Source of the DNA: Methanolapillus africanus
GTDB taxonomy: Archaea > Halobacteriota > Methanosarcinia > Methanosarcinales > Methanosarcinaceae
Assembly: GCF_032714475.1 (NCBI RefSeq)
Contig: NZ_JAWDKD010000013.1
Span: 60,323-124,322 of the forward strand
Reading direction: 5' to 3'
DNA: 64,000 nt
In this document: one piece after another, positions 8,280 through 15,822 of the stretch
Numbering within the stretch: the first letter of the stretch is position 1
Layout of the letters: every line of letters begins with the position of its first letter
The notes under the pieces: generated by a model
What the model was told of the DNA's origin: nothing
Databases searched by the model: none
Seen by the model: only the letters and a program-made list of their open reading frames with translations
Translations under genes and position numbers: made by a program

Positions 8280-9803
8280 ATGTCAACGCCCGAAATGATT
8301 TACAGCCGGTATCTCGGTCAAAAATTCACGCCGTCAGATTCTTCTTTCGTCGTCGCGTCCGTTGAAGTCGGCAACACGACGACCAAATGCATTTTGACGG
8401 CGGCGGATTTGAAAACGGGAAAGACTGACCTAATCGGGAAATACGTTTGCCTCACGCGCGACGCCCGCCCGCCGAATCCGGATGAAATCGTTTTCGGTGA
8501 AACTATTTCCGGCGTCCGCCTGACCCGGCAATCGCTGGCGGAATTGGTTCGGGACACGGTTTTCAGCACGCTTTTTGAAAACAGAATGACGGTGGACGAC
8601 GTTCATTTTGTGGTCCGTTCGACCGGTGTGACAAACGGCGCCGCCAACCATGCGGCCGCCGTTCAAGTTGATTTGGTTCCGGATTACATGGGAACAGTTG
8701 TTCAAGCCTTGGCGGACGGCTGTTTAATGGCCGGTTTCACGCCCCGCAAAATGACCGGTTATTTGAGTTTGAACAAAATGCCGGAAAAGCTTCAAGCGTA
8801 TTCGCTTTTGGACCGCGTTTACTTCGACGGCGCCGTTGCCGGCGTTTTGCCGCCGAAATGTTTTGCCGAAAATATCATTTCCAATGAAATGGAAGGCGAG
8901 CTGGCCGCCGCTGGCCTCAAAGAAGCCGGTAAGCATACCAGTATTGATTTTAGAAATCCGTGTCTGGCGATCGACATGGGAACCACGCTGTCCGGCCGGA
9001 TTATCGGCAATGAAAAGCCGTACGCCAAAACGCACGGCAACTTTTGCGGCTATGCCGGCGCCGTTTCTGATTACCTGATTCAAAAAATCGACGCGGAAAA
9101 ACAAAGCGCGTTTGAGCTTTTCGGAATGGATGAAAACCAACAACCGGTTTCGTCCGCGTCGCCTGCGGCATCCGCGCCGTCTTCAAAGCCTTCTTCTTTT
9201 TTGTCTCGATCATTTTTATCGTCTGTTCCTTTTTTATCATCGCCTGAACGCCGCGGCATCAAGTCTGCGCAAAATGAAATTCGCTCTTTGATTAATGTCA
9301 TGGAAGTTCCTGAAAACCGGACGCAGTTTGGTCCTTTCTTGGTGAACCCGGCGGCTGCCAAAAAAAGCGGTTTTACGCTCATCGGCTGCGACGTCGGCGA
9401 AAATGGATCCGACCTGTCCGCGCTTTCCGATATCGGTTATTCGGTCTATGAAAACTATGGATTTTCGGCGGTTTCGGATTTGATGGACGAAGTCATGTCG
9501 GACATCGCTGTGGATTTGGTAAAATGCGTCATCGACGCGGGACTTCTCTTTGACGGTGCGACGATCGGCATTACGGGACGCGCCGGAACGACCGGTAAAA
9601 AGCCGGATCTGATTCTTCAAAAAGTGAGCCGCATGATCCAATCTCCCGAAAAAAGAATTTTATTTGCCGAAGACGGGCTGGCGCGCGGCGCGGCCGTGAT
9701 GGCGCGGTGCATGAATTCTCTGGGCTGTCCGAAAAATCCGCTCGGCGGAAACAAAGGCGGCGGCTGTATTATGGCGGAACGCAAAAGGTTCCAGCAAGTT
9801 TGA
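8280..9803 (+). CDS. Methanogenesis marker protein 14 (hydantoinase/ASKHA-like)
   Basis: 507 residues from the ATG at 8280; the in-frame extension to 8175 is a Phe/Ser-rich translation of T-rich DNA and is discarded. The start region VASVEVGNTTTKCI is a phosphate-binding loop of the acetate kinase/hydantoinase fold, and FRNPCLAIDMGTTLSGRI plus HGNFCGYAGA follow. I recall this pattern from methanogen marker protein 14, whose function is unknown. A Ser/Pro/Ala-rich stretch of about 45 residues near residues 290-335 interrupts the fold and looks like a lineage-specific disordered insertion. The gene ends eight bases before a GC box and composite repeat element. Confidence 0.8.
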   Translation: MSTPEMIYSRYLGQKFTPSDSSFVVASVEVGNTTTKCILTAADLKTGKTDLIGKYVCLTRDARPPNPDEIVFGETISGVRLTRQSLAELVRDTVFSTLFENRMTVDDVHFVVRSTGVTNGAANHAAAVQVDLVPDYMGTVVQALADGCLMAGFTPRKMTGYLSLNKMPEKLQAYSLLDRVYFDGAVAGVLPPKCFAENIISNEMEGELAAAGLKEAGKHTSIDFRNPCLAIDMGTTLSGRIIGNEKPYAKTHGNFCGYAGAVSDYLIQKIDAEKQSAFELFGMDENQQPVSSASPAASAPSSKPSSFLSRSFLSSVPFLSSPERRGIKSAQNEIRSLINVMEVPENRTQFGPFLVNPAAAKKSGFTLIGCDVGENGSDLSALSDIGYSVYENYGFSAVSDLMDEVMSDIAVDLVKCVIDAGLLFDGATIGITGRAGTTGKKPDLILQKVSRMIQSPEKRILFAEDGLARGAAVMARCMNSLGCPKNPLGGNKGGGCIMAERKRFQQV

Positions 9804-9811
9804 TTTGCGGT

Positions 9812-9845
9812 GAGCGGCGTCGCGCGCGTTATAGCGACACTTTTT
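9812..9845 (+). repeat. GC box copy 3
   Basis: GCGCGCGTTATAGCGACAC followed by TTTTTC; behind the Mmp14-like gene, start of locus A. Confidence 0.9.
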
Positions 9846-9901
9846 CTTTTTGATTTTTTAAAACTCGATGGTTGTTTTTTGTATATTTCAAGCAAACCCT
9901 C

Positions 9902-9939
9902 CCGATTAAATCAGACGCAATTGCGTCTGATTTAATCGG
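9902..9939. repeat. Perfect 38-bp palindrome of locus A
   Basis: Two 19-base arms without a loop, centred on CAGACGCAATTGCGTCTG. The inner part CAGACGC...GCGTCTG is shared with loci B and C; the outer part differs but stays self-complementary, so the structure rather than the sequence seems to be kept. Confidence 0.9.
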
Positions 9940-10000
9940 AATCTGATGAATTGGGATTGGGAATAGCAACTGCAGGTGCAAATCGGATCAGAAAATACCT

Positions 10001-10147
10001 GTATTTTCAGAAACGGCTGGCAAATTGGATTAGGAAATAGGTGTATTTTCAGAAACGGTTGGTGAATTGGATTCGGAAATAGGTGTATTTTCAGAAACGG
10101 TTGGTGAATTGGATTCGGAAATAGGTGTATTTTCAGAAACAGTCGGT
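10001..10147 (+). repeat. 42-bp tandem repeats of locus A
   Basis: About three and a half copies of a unit made of GGTGTATTTTCAGAAACGG and TTGGTGAATTGGATTCGGAA. The unit length is divisible by three, so it leaves an open frame encoding a 14-residue repeat on the minus strand, which I do not take as a gene. Related units occur at 15366 and 60807. Confidence 0.85.
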
Positions 10148-10200
10148 GCAACTCAATACTAAAAACAGCGGATGCACTCTGAACCCTGAATTTAAAGTTG

Positions 10201-11463
10201 TTATGATAACAGCATCAGCCAGCCGATAAATAAAACCGTTTGCGCAATCGTTAACGGAATTCCGAATCTCAGGAAATCCAAAAATGTCAGCGTTTCCTTC
10301 TGTTTTTCCGCATTTTGAATAATGATAATCGTACTGGCGGCGCCGAAAACAGACAAGTTCCCGGCCAATGTGCTTCCGGCTGCAAGCGTCATGTAGCTGA
10401 CAACCGGCGCGGCCGCATTTTCCAAAACAGGCAACACGAATGTCACGTACGGAACATTGGAAATGAATTGACTGATCACGATACTGATCAAATACAGAGC
10501 CGGAACTGACGCCTCAAATCCGGCCGGCAAAAGATTTTGGAAAAAACCGGTATCATAAACCGATTTCATCAAGATGAACATGGACACGAAAAACAGAAGT
10601 GTTGTCCAATCGACTTTTTGAAGCAACTCGACACGGCGGTTTGAAAAAATAAGGAGAGGAAGCGCGCCGAAAAGCGCAATGAACAGAAGTGAAAATTCAT
10701 AGCCGGCAACGGATGCCATAATTAAAAGCGCGATCATCACAAAAACCACAACAACTGACAGTTTTGTCAGCAACAAAAATCCGGGTGCAGCCTTTGGTTC
10801 TTCCGGAATTTCACAACCGACAACTGCGCCGGTTTCATCCAAAATCGGATTCTCACAAACCGTTTTGTTGAATTTCAGCGACCAAGCCAAAAGGAAATAA
10901 ACCATCAATAAACCGATCACGGTCGGAATGAACAAATAATATAGAAACAGCAAAAACGGTTCATGAAGACCGCTTGACGCGATCAGCAAATTTTGCGGAT
11001 TGCCGATGGGCGACGCAGTACTTCCGGTCGTTACGGCGGCCGCCAGCGCAAACAGCATGGTTTTGGCCGGGACGTTATATTTTTTGGCGCACCACAGCGC
11101 AAACGGCGTTCCGATAATGGCAACGGTGTCGTTCATCAGAATCGCGGAAAAGAATCCGGCGGCAAAAATAAACCAGAAGAGCATTTTCTTTTGAGAACGA
11201 ATACCGGCAAAAAGCGAATCGGCGTAGGAACGTAAAAGCCCGGACAGATCGATCGCGGCGCCGACGACGAACATGCCGAACAGAAACAGAATCGTTTCCC
11301 ATTGAATGGCGGAAAAGGCGTCCGGGATTGAAATTTGACCCAGCAGAAGGACAGCAACCGCACCGGCGGTCATAATGCCCCAAATCGGGAGACGGAAACT
11401 GCCGATCCGGCGGACCGCAATCAAAATGAAAACAAAGAAAAGAACGATGACGGCAAGTTGCAT
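10201..11463 (-). CDS. ArsB/NhaD-type ion transporter (SLC13/CitT superfamily)
   Basis: 420 residues from the ATG at 11463, largely hydrophobic, about 10-12 membrane helices in two inverted halves. Each half carries the hairpin-loop motif of the superfamily: TTGSTASPIGNPQNL in the first and AAGSTLAGNLSVFGAAST in the second; NDTVAIIGTP lies between helices. Members carry arsenite, anions or exchange Na+ for H+; the substrate cannot be told here. The central loop (about residues 215-245) is charged and probably cytoplasmic. It stands alone, converging on the Mmp14-like gene. Confidence 0.75.
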   Translation of the reverse strand: MQLAVIVLFFVFILIAVRRIGSFRLPIWGIMTAGAVAVLLLGQISIPDAFSAIQWETILFLFGMFVVGAAIDLSGLLRSYADSLFAGIRSQKKMLFWFIFAAGFFSAILMNDTVAIIGTPFALWCAKKYNVPAKTMLFALAAAVTTGSTASPIGNPQNLLIASSGLHEPFLLFLYYLFIPTVIGLLMVYFLLAWSLKFNKTVCENPILDETGAVVGCEIPEEPKAAPGFLLLTKLSVVVVFVMIALLIMASVAGYEFSLLFIALFGALPLLIFSNRRVELLQKVDWTTLLFFVSMFILMKSVYDTGFFQNLLPAGFEASVPALYLISIVISQFISNVPYVTFVLPVLENAAAPVVSYMTLAAGSTLAGNLSVFGAASTIIIIQNAEKQKETLTFLDFLRFGIPLTIAQTVLFIGWLMLLS

Positions 11464-11597
11464 AGTGATCAATGATGCGGCGTCCGATAATATTTAACAA
11501 ATATTTCTACAAATCAAAATAGAGGACATGAAAAATGCCGAATTTAAAAAATCCATCAAAAAATTAAATAAAATAAAAAACGGCAGACGGTTTTAAT

Positions 11598-11939
11598 TTA
11601 ACCGGCGCCGCCCATTTCAACATTTTCAGTACTGGCGGATCCCGCAACTTCTTCACGCATGCGGATCTTTTCTTGGATTTCGTCTTCCAAATCTTTTCTT
11701 TTGTCAGCCGCCTTTTTGATTTCGGGCGTGATTTCCAAAAAACCGATTTTGTAATAAAGTTCGGTCGAGTCCAAATAAGCCCAAACACCTTCGTCGTCTT
11801 CCATAATTTCCAAAATATAGCCGACGGTTCCTGTGTTGATGTATTTGACAAAGTCGCCGACTTTCATCGGAACGCCGCGGACGTCCAAGACTTGAAGGTC
11901 CTGACCGTTTTCTTCTTTGTTTTTGTCCGAAGTTGTCAT
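11598..11939 (-). CDS. DUF2098 family protein
   Basis: 113 residues. A small beta-rich core reads VGDFVKYINTGTVGYILEI and then WAYLDSTELYYKIGFLEI, the pattern of the archaeal DUF2098 family found mainly in methanogens; its function is not known. A charged helix and a short acidic tail follow. AGGA ribosome site upstream of the ATG. It lies about 40 bases after mptA on the same strand, suggesting co-transcription with methanopterin synthesis. Confidence 0.75.
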   Translation of the reverse strand: MTTSDKNKEENGQDLQVLDVRGVPMKVGDFVKYINTGTVGYILEIMEDDEGVWAYLDSTELYYKIGFLEITPEIKKAADKRKDLEDEIQEKIRMREEVAGSASTENVEMGGAG

Positions 11940-11982
11940 GCTTTTTCCTACGCTTTTGAATGATTTATATTATTCGCAAAAC

Positions 11983-12936
11983 TCATCCGTGTGCGATTTC
12001 ATCCCGGATGTCGCCGATGCGGGCGATTCTTTCGGCAAACGCATTGTGTTTGTGAATGCTTTCCTCGTTGATTTGCTTAATCGTGACCAGCGAATCGTCC
12101 GACAAATCGGGGAACGTTTCCACGACTTTTTTCGCCATCGTCCGGACGCAGTCTTCCACGAATTTCGGGTTTTTGTGCGCGCGCTCGACGACAACTTTTT
12201 CGTCCGCGCGTTTGAGGACTTCAAAGACGTTGGAGCTCATCGATTCTTCGATAATTTTGATGATTTGATCCAAACTCACGCCTTTGGTGTCGGTGGTTTG
12301 AATCGAAATAATGCCGCGGCCGCGCTGGTTGTGCGTCGCCATCGGCACTGCCTGCAAAAAGGCGGCAATCTTTTCCGGCTCAACGCCCAATTTTTGGAGC
12401 TGCTGCTCCGCTTCTTCCTGCATCATGGATTGCGCGCACGGACAAGCGGTCATGCCCATGACTTCCGCGCCGATTGTTTTTTGGACGCGGACGCAGCCGT
12501 CGTTTTCCGTTCGTTCGGCCACGGCGTCGGCGAAAATATCCACGAATTGCTGGCATTCGATTTCGGTTGCCGGCGATTTTCTCTTGAGAACGTATTCGCT
12601 GCGCATGCGCACTTCTGCGCGCGAGGCGTATTCATGCCGTCCAATCAAATTTTCGGCGATGTCGCCGCACAAATCTTCAACTTCATAAACGGGCAAATGG
12701 AAAATGTTGTTGAGCGTTTCGTCGACCGCTTCAAAATTACGGGACAGGTTGGCGCCTTTGCGGTCGGACGGGAGGTCGACGAAAATGTCGAAGGACGATG
12801 TTAAGATAATCGGCCGCTTGTTGTCCCGCTTGATTTCAACCAGTTTTTTAACGTCGGTCACACCGACACGTGTCAAATTAATCGGAACGTTGGGTTTATT
12901 GGCCTGAACGTCCGGAAGAATCGGGCATGCCTTCAT
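11983..12936 (-). CDS. mptA: GTP cyclohydrolase MptA (FolE2/GCYH-IB family)
   Basis: 317 residues. MptA is the Fe(II)-dependent enzyme that opens GTP to 7,8-dihydroneopterin 2',3'-cyclic phosphate, the first step of methanopterin synthesis. Visible features are the N-terminal DVQANKPNVPINLTRVGV, the metal-site cysteine motif GMTACPCAQ and THNQRGRG. A GAGGTAAACACT ribosome site precedes the ATG. The DUF2098 gene follows on the same strand. Confidence 0.92.
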   Translation of the reverse strand: MKACPILPDVQANKPNVPINLTRVGVTDVKKLVEIKRDNKRPIILTSSFDIFVDLPSDRKGANLSRNFEAVDETLNNIFHLPVYEVEDLCGDIAENLIGRHEYASRAEVRMRSEYVLKRKSPATEIECQQFVDIFADAVAERTENDGCVRVQKTIGAEVMGMTACPCAQSMMQEEAEQQLQKLGVEPEKIAAFLQAVPMATHNQRGRGIISIQTTDTKGVSLDQIIKIIEESMSSNVFEVLKRADEKVVVERAHKNPKFVEDCVRTMAKKVVETFPDLSDDSLVTIKQINEESIHKHNAFAERIARIGDIRDEIAHG

Positions 12937-13469
12937 TTAGTGTTTACCTCTATTGTTTTTAAAAAATGAAACGCATTTTGACACATCGCTGCGCAAAACG
13001 CGTTGCAAATTATTTATTTACTTTCTAATTATAAATGAAAATATTATTCGAGTAGCCAATATTTTCTGCGGATATAAAAGCTTGTTCTCAAATGAAATTC
13101 GTTTATTCATTTATTCGTTTATTCGTCTATTTTTTGTTTCTTGATCTTTTTATTTATGATAATTATCTGATTTGCAAAACTTTTGTCCGTCCTTTGGGTT
13201 CTTTTGGGCAATTTTCAGATATTTTTAAAATCTATATAGTTCATCCTCTCGTTCTTCTTTTTAAAAATGAGATTTTGGGGAGGGTTACGATAGTATTCAA
13301 AAATAATATGATTTCGCTAAAGATATGTTTTTCAAAAATCGTTGTCAATTGACTTATTTTTTCGGTGGAAATTGAAAAATATTCACATTCATGTATAAAA
13401 TTAGCCTCTGCCTGAAAAAAAATAAAAAAATCGTTAAAACGGCGTTAAAAGAGTCAATATATAGATAAA
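12937..13469. other. A/T-rich intergenic stretch between mptA and the MC1 gene
   Basis: Contains the mptA promoter on the minus strand and leads into the MC1 promoter. Short open frames here are A/T-rich and without ribosome sites; no gene or RNA supported. Confidence 0.4.
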
Positions 13470-13482
13470 CTATATATATAAG
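13464..13482 (+). promoter_or_regulatory. TATA box of the MC1 gene
   Basis: ACTATATATATAAG lies about 60 bases before the MC1 ATG, giving a predicted start of transcription near 13505 and a leader of about 30 bases with the AGGTGAT ribosome site at 13528-13534. Confidence 0.6.
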
Positions 13483-13537
13483 AACTGCCAATTCACTCAC
13501 TAGCAATATATTCAATATTATTGCAAAGGTGATTAAG

Positions 13538-13828
13538 ATGGCAGAAACAAGAAACTTTGTTTTAAGAGAAAAAGATGGTACCGAATCCGGTGTCTTTACC
13601 GGTAAACAACCCAGACAAGCAGCTTTGAAAGTTGCAAACCGCGGCAACGGCAACAAAAAGAAACCGGAAACAATCATGCTCCGCGAGAGAGGAACCAAGA
13701 AAGTCCACGTCTTCAAGGCCTGGAAAGAACTTGTTGACGCTCCGAAGAACAGACCGTCCTGGATGCCGGCAAAAATCAACAAGCCGTTCGTTAAAAAAGT
13801 CGAAATCATTAAACTCGACGAGATTTAA
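13538..13828 (+). CDS. mc1: Chromosomal protein MC1
   Basis: 96 residues, a very close match to MC1, the abundant monomeric nucleoid protein that bends DNA in Methanosarcinaceae and haloarchaea. Recognised by TRNFVLR, GVFTGKQPRQAALK, LRERGTKKVHVFKAWKE and PKNRPSWMP. The ATG at 13538 follows AGGTGAT at five bases; an upstream in-frame GTG overlaps that site and is discarded. A strong TATA box and a perfect hairpin terminator flank the gene, as expected for a highly expressed monocistronic gene. Confidence 0.97.
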   Translation: MAETRNFVLREKDGTESGVFTGKQPRQAALKVANRGNGNKKKPETIMLRERGTKKVHVFKAWKELVDAPKNRPSWMPAKINKPFVKKVEIIKLDEI

Positions 13829-13865
13829 GCTTGAATGAAATTTATTTTCATTGTTGTTATCTCTC

Positions 13866-13898
13866 AGCAAAAGTGAGCAATCACTTTTGCTTTTTTTA
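13866..13898 (+). terminator. MC1 terminator
   Basis: AGCAAAAGTG / CACTTTTGCT, a perfect 10-bp stem with a 6-base loop followed by a run of T. It starts 38 bases after the MC1 stop. Confidence 0.85.
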
Positions 13899-14072
13899 AT
13901 CCCTTCCCAACTTTTGAAATATTTTAATATTTCTATATTCTAACATTTTTGTATTTTTATTAATTCCTGTTTTATCAAAATCTTTAAGAGAACAAAAGGA
14001 CTAGGCATTATTTGATAATTTTATTTTTATGAATCCCATCATTTCATTTATTGATGATCATTGGATTATTTA

Positions 14073-14194
14073 CTGATTGGATGATTCATTGATTGAATGA
14101 TTCATTGATTGAATGATTCATTGATTGAATGATTCATTGATTGAATGATTCATTGATTGAATGATTCATTGATTGAATGATTTATTGATTGGAT
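14073..14194. repeat. 16-bp tandem repeats upstream of argB
   Basis: About seven copies of ATTGATTGAATGATTC, the outer ones with single changes. They occupy the stretch 80-200 bases before the argB start. The rest of the 13.9-14.27 kb gap is A/T-rich without a gene. The array could place binding sites at a regular spacing or be a simple slippage product. Confidence 0.85.
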
Positions 14195-14272
14195 TTATGG
14201 CTCTATTCATTGATTTTATTCATTTATTCATTGATTATTTTATCTTGATCTACATCAAATCACTCACAGCAG

Positions 14273-15211
14273 ATGGATAATATGACGGACAAAATTACGG
14301 GATTAAAGTTTGAAGACGTTTTAATCGAATCCCTTCCTTACATTCGGGATTTTTCGGAATCAATCATGGTGATCAAAGTCGGCGGCAACGCGATGATGGG
14401 GCCGGAAGCCGCGGCGAATTTAATGGACGAAATCGTCCAAGACATTGTGCTTTTGCATTTCGTCGGCATCAAAACGATCGTTGTCCACGGCGGCGGTCCC
14501 GAAATCAATGAAAAGATGGAAAAGATGGGCAAAACGCCGAAATTCATCGGCGGTTTGCGCGTCACCGACGACGATACGCTTGAAATTGCCACCATGGTTT
14601 TGGTCGGCAACATCAACACAAAGATGGTGTCTCTCATCAACAAATACGGCGGAAAAGGCGTCGGTTTAAACGGCGTTGACGCCAATCTGATTCAGGCGAA
14701 AAAGAAACGCACTCAGAAAATCGTTGTCGACGGCAACGAAGAAGACGTTGACATCGGCTGGGTCGGCGAAACCGAAATCATCAACCCGAAACTGCTCCGG
14801 ATCATGATTGAAAACGGCTACATTCCGGTCATTTCACCGGTCGCCGCCGAAAAGAAAGGACATATGCTCAACATCAACGCCGACACCGTTGCCGGCGACG
14901 TCGCTGCCGCGCTCGGCGCCAAAAAACTGATCATGATGACCGACATTTCCGGCGTTCTGCGCGACGTCAAAGACAAAACCAGCCGCATTTCCAAGATCGA
15001 AATTTCCGAAATTGACAAAATGATCGACGATGAAATCATCACCGGCGGTATGATTCCGAAAATCCGCGGCGCCGAAGTGGCCGTCCGCAGCGGCGTTGAA
15101 GGCGTTCACATTATTAATGGAAGCACGCCGCACTCGCTTTTGTTGGAACTGTTCACCGACATCGGTGTCGGAACAATGATCTATAAGAAAGAAGAAGGTG
15201 AGGAAGAGTAA
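14273..15211 (+). CDS. argB: Acetylglutamate kinase
   Basis: 312 residues. It phosphorylates N-acetylglutamate in arginine synthesis. Motifs: MVIKVGGNAM near the N-terminus, VVHGGGPEIN, the substrate segment KFIGGLRVTDDDTLEI, LNINADTVAGDVAAALGA and GGMIPKIRGAEVAV. The ATG at 14273 or 14282 are both possible. The C-terminus has an acidic KKEEGEEE tail beyond the usual end. The stop is followed by a 70-base T/C-rich tract and then a GC box. Confidence 0.95.
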   Translation: MDNMTDKITGLKFEDVLIESLPYIRDFSESIMVIKVGGNAMMGPEAAANLMDEIVQDIVLLHFVGIKTIVVHGGGPEINEKMEKMGKTPKFIGGLRVTDDDTLEIATMVLVGNINTKMVSLINKYGGKGVGLNGVDANLIQAKKKRTQKIVVDGNEEDVDIGWVGETEIINPKLLRIMIENGYIPVISPVAAEKKGHMLNINADTVAGDVAAALGAKKLIMMTDISGVLRDVKDKTSRISKIEISEIDKMIDDEIITGGMIPKIRGAEVAVRSGVEGVHIINGSTPHSLLLELFTDIGVGTMIYKKEEGEEE

Positions 15212-15280
15212 AACTCACTTTTCTTTTCATTTTCTTATTTTTCTCTTTGTTTCTTATTTTTCTCTTTTCTGTTTTTTTCC

Positions 15281-15312
15281 GGCGGCATTGCGCGCGCGTT
15301 ATGGCGATCATT
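15281..15312 (+). repeat. GC box copy 4
   Basis: GGCGGCATTGCGCGCGCGTT and ATGGCGATCATTTTTTTT, behind argB after a T/C-rich tract. Confidence 0.9.
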
Positions 15313-15365
15313 TTTTTTCAAAATCAAGCAAAACGATCCTCTGATTTTTATTTTCAGGAACTGAT

Positions 15366-15529
15366 TTGCATCTTCCGTTTCCAAAAATACACATATTTCT
15401 TGGTACCGTTTTGCACCTTACTGTTTCCAAAAATACACATGTTTACTTGTTCCAATTTGCATCTTACTGTTTCTAACAATACACATGTTTACTTGTTCCA
15501 ATTTGCACCCACTGTTCACTATTCCAATC
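15366..15529 (-). repeat. 45-46-bp tandem repeats of locus B
   Basis: Units at 15366-15410, 15411-15456, 15457-15502 and a partial one to about 15529. Each starts TTGCAYCTTACTGTTTC and continues AAAATACACATGTTTACTTG. On the minus strand the shared words GTGCAAATTGGA and TGTATTTTTGGAAAC link it to loci A and C. Confidence 0.85.
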
Positions 15530-15546
15530 CTAATTATACGCGATAT

Positions 15547-15583
15547 CCGCTTAAACAGACGCCAAAGGCGTCTGTTTAAGCGG
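15547..15583. repeat. Perfect inverted repeat of locus B
   Basis: Two 17-base arms around AAA, with inner CAGACGCC...GGCGTCTG. Followed on the left by GATATCG as in locus C. Confidence 0.9.
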
Positions 15584-15705
15584 GGTGGTTTGCTTGGATA
15601 ATGAAAAAGTGAACTCTAAGTTTTAAAAATAAAACAAAAAAGTGGCTCTGAAACGCCAAAAGTAATACAAAATACCAACCACTGGTTTTTGAAAACATAA
15701 AACGA

Positions 15706-15738
15706 AAAGTGTCGCCATAACGCGCGCGCCGCCGCCAG
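15706..15738 (-). repeat. GC box copy 5
   Basis: Minus strand GGCGGCGGCGCGCGCGTTAT then GGCGACACTTTTC, behind the alkylsulfatase gene. Confidence 0.9.
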
Positions 15739-15822
15739 CTCAAAAAAAGAAAAACAAAAAAAGAAATCGCCAAGATGAAACAAATCATCTTGACTTTCAT
15801 AGTTGAATTTATTTAAAACAAA

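Larger units (their letters stand above)
9811..10147 (+). repeat. Composite intergenic element, locus A
   Basis: Order on the plus strand: GC box (9812-9845), TTTCAAGCAAACC motif (9886-9898), perfect palindrome (9902-9939), then tandem repeats (about 9978-10147). It fills the gap between two convergent genes. Locus C has the same order, and the right part of locus B has it on the other strand. Confidence 0.8.
15281..15738. repeat. Composite intergenic element, locus B (two-sided)
   Basis: A GC box on the plus strand (15281-15312) with AATCAAGCAAAACG behind it, then 46-bp tandem repeats, the palindrome at 15547-15583, GGTGGTTTGCTTGG (15584-15597, reverse of the CAAGCAAACC motif) and a second GC box on the minus strand (15706-15738). 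Read on the minus strand the right part has the same order as loci A and C. It lies between convergent argB and the alkylsulfatase gene, each contributing one box at its 3' end. Confidence 0.8.

Noticed and set aside
9906..10151. Minus-strand open frame encoding a 14-residue tandem repeat
   Set aside because: It is only the translation of the 42-bp DNA repeats and the palindrome of locus A; no ribosome site, and the sister arrays at 15.4 and 60.8 kb have unit lengths not divisible by three.
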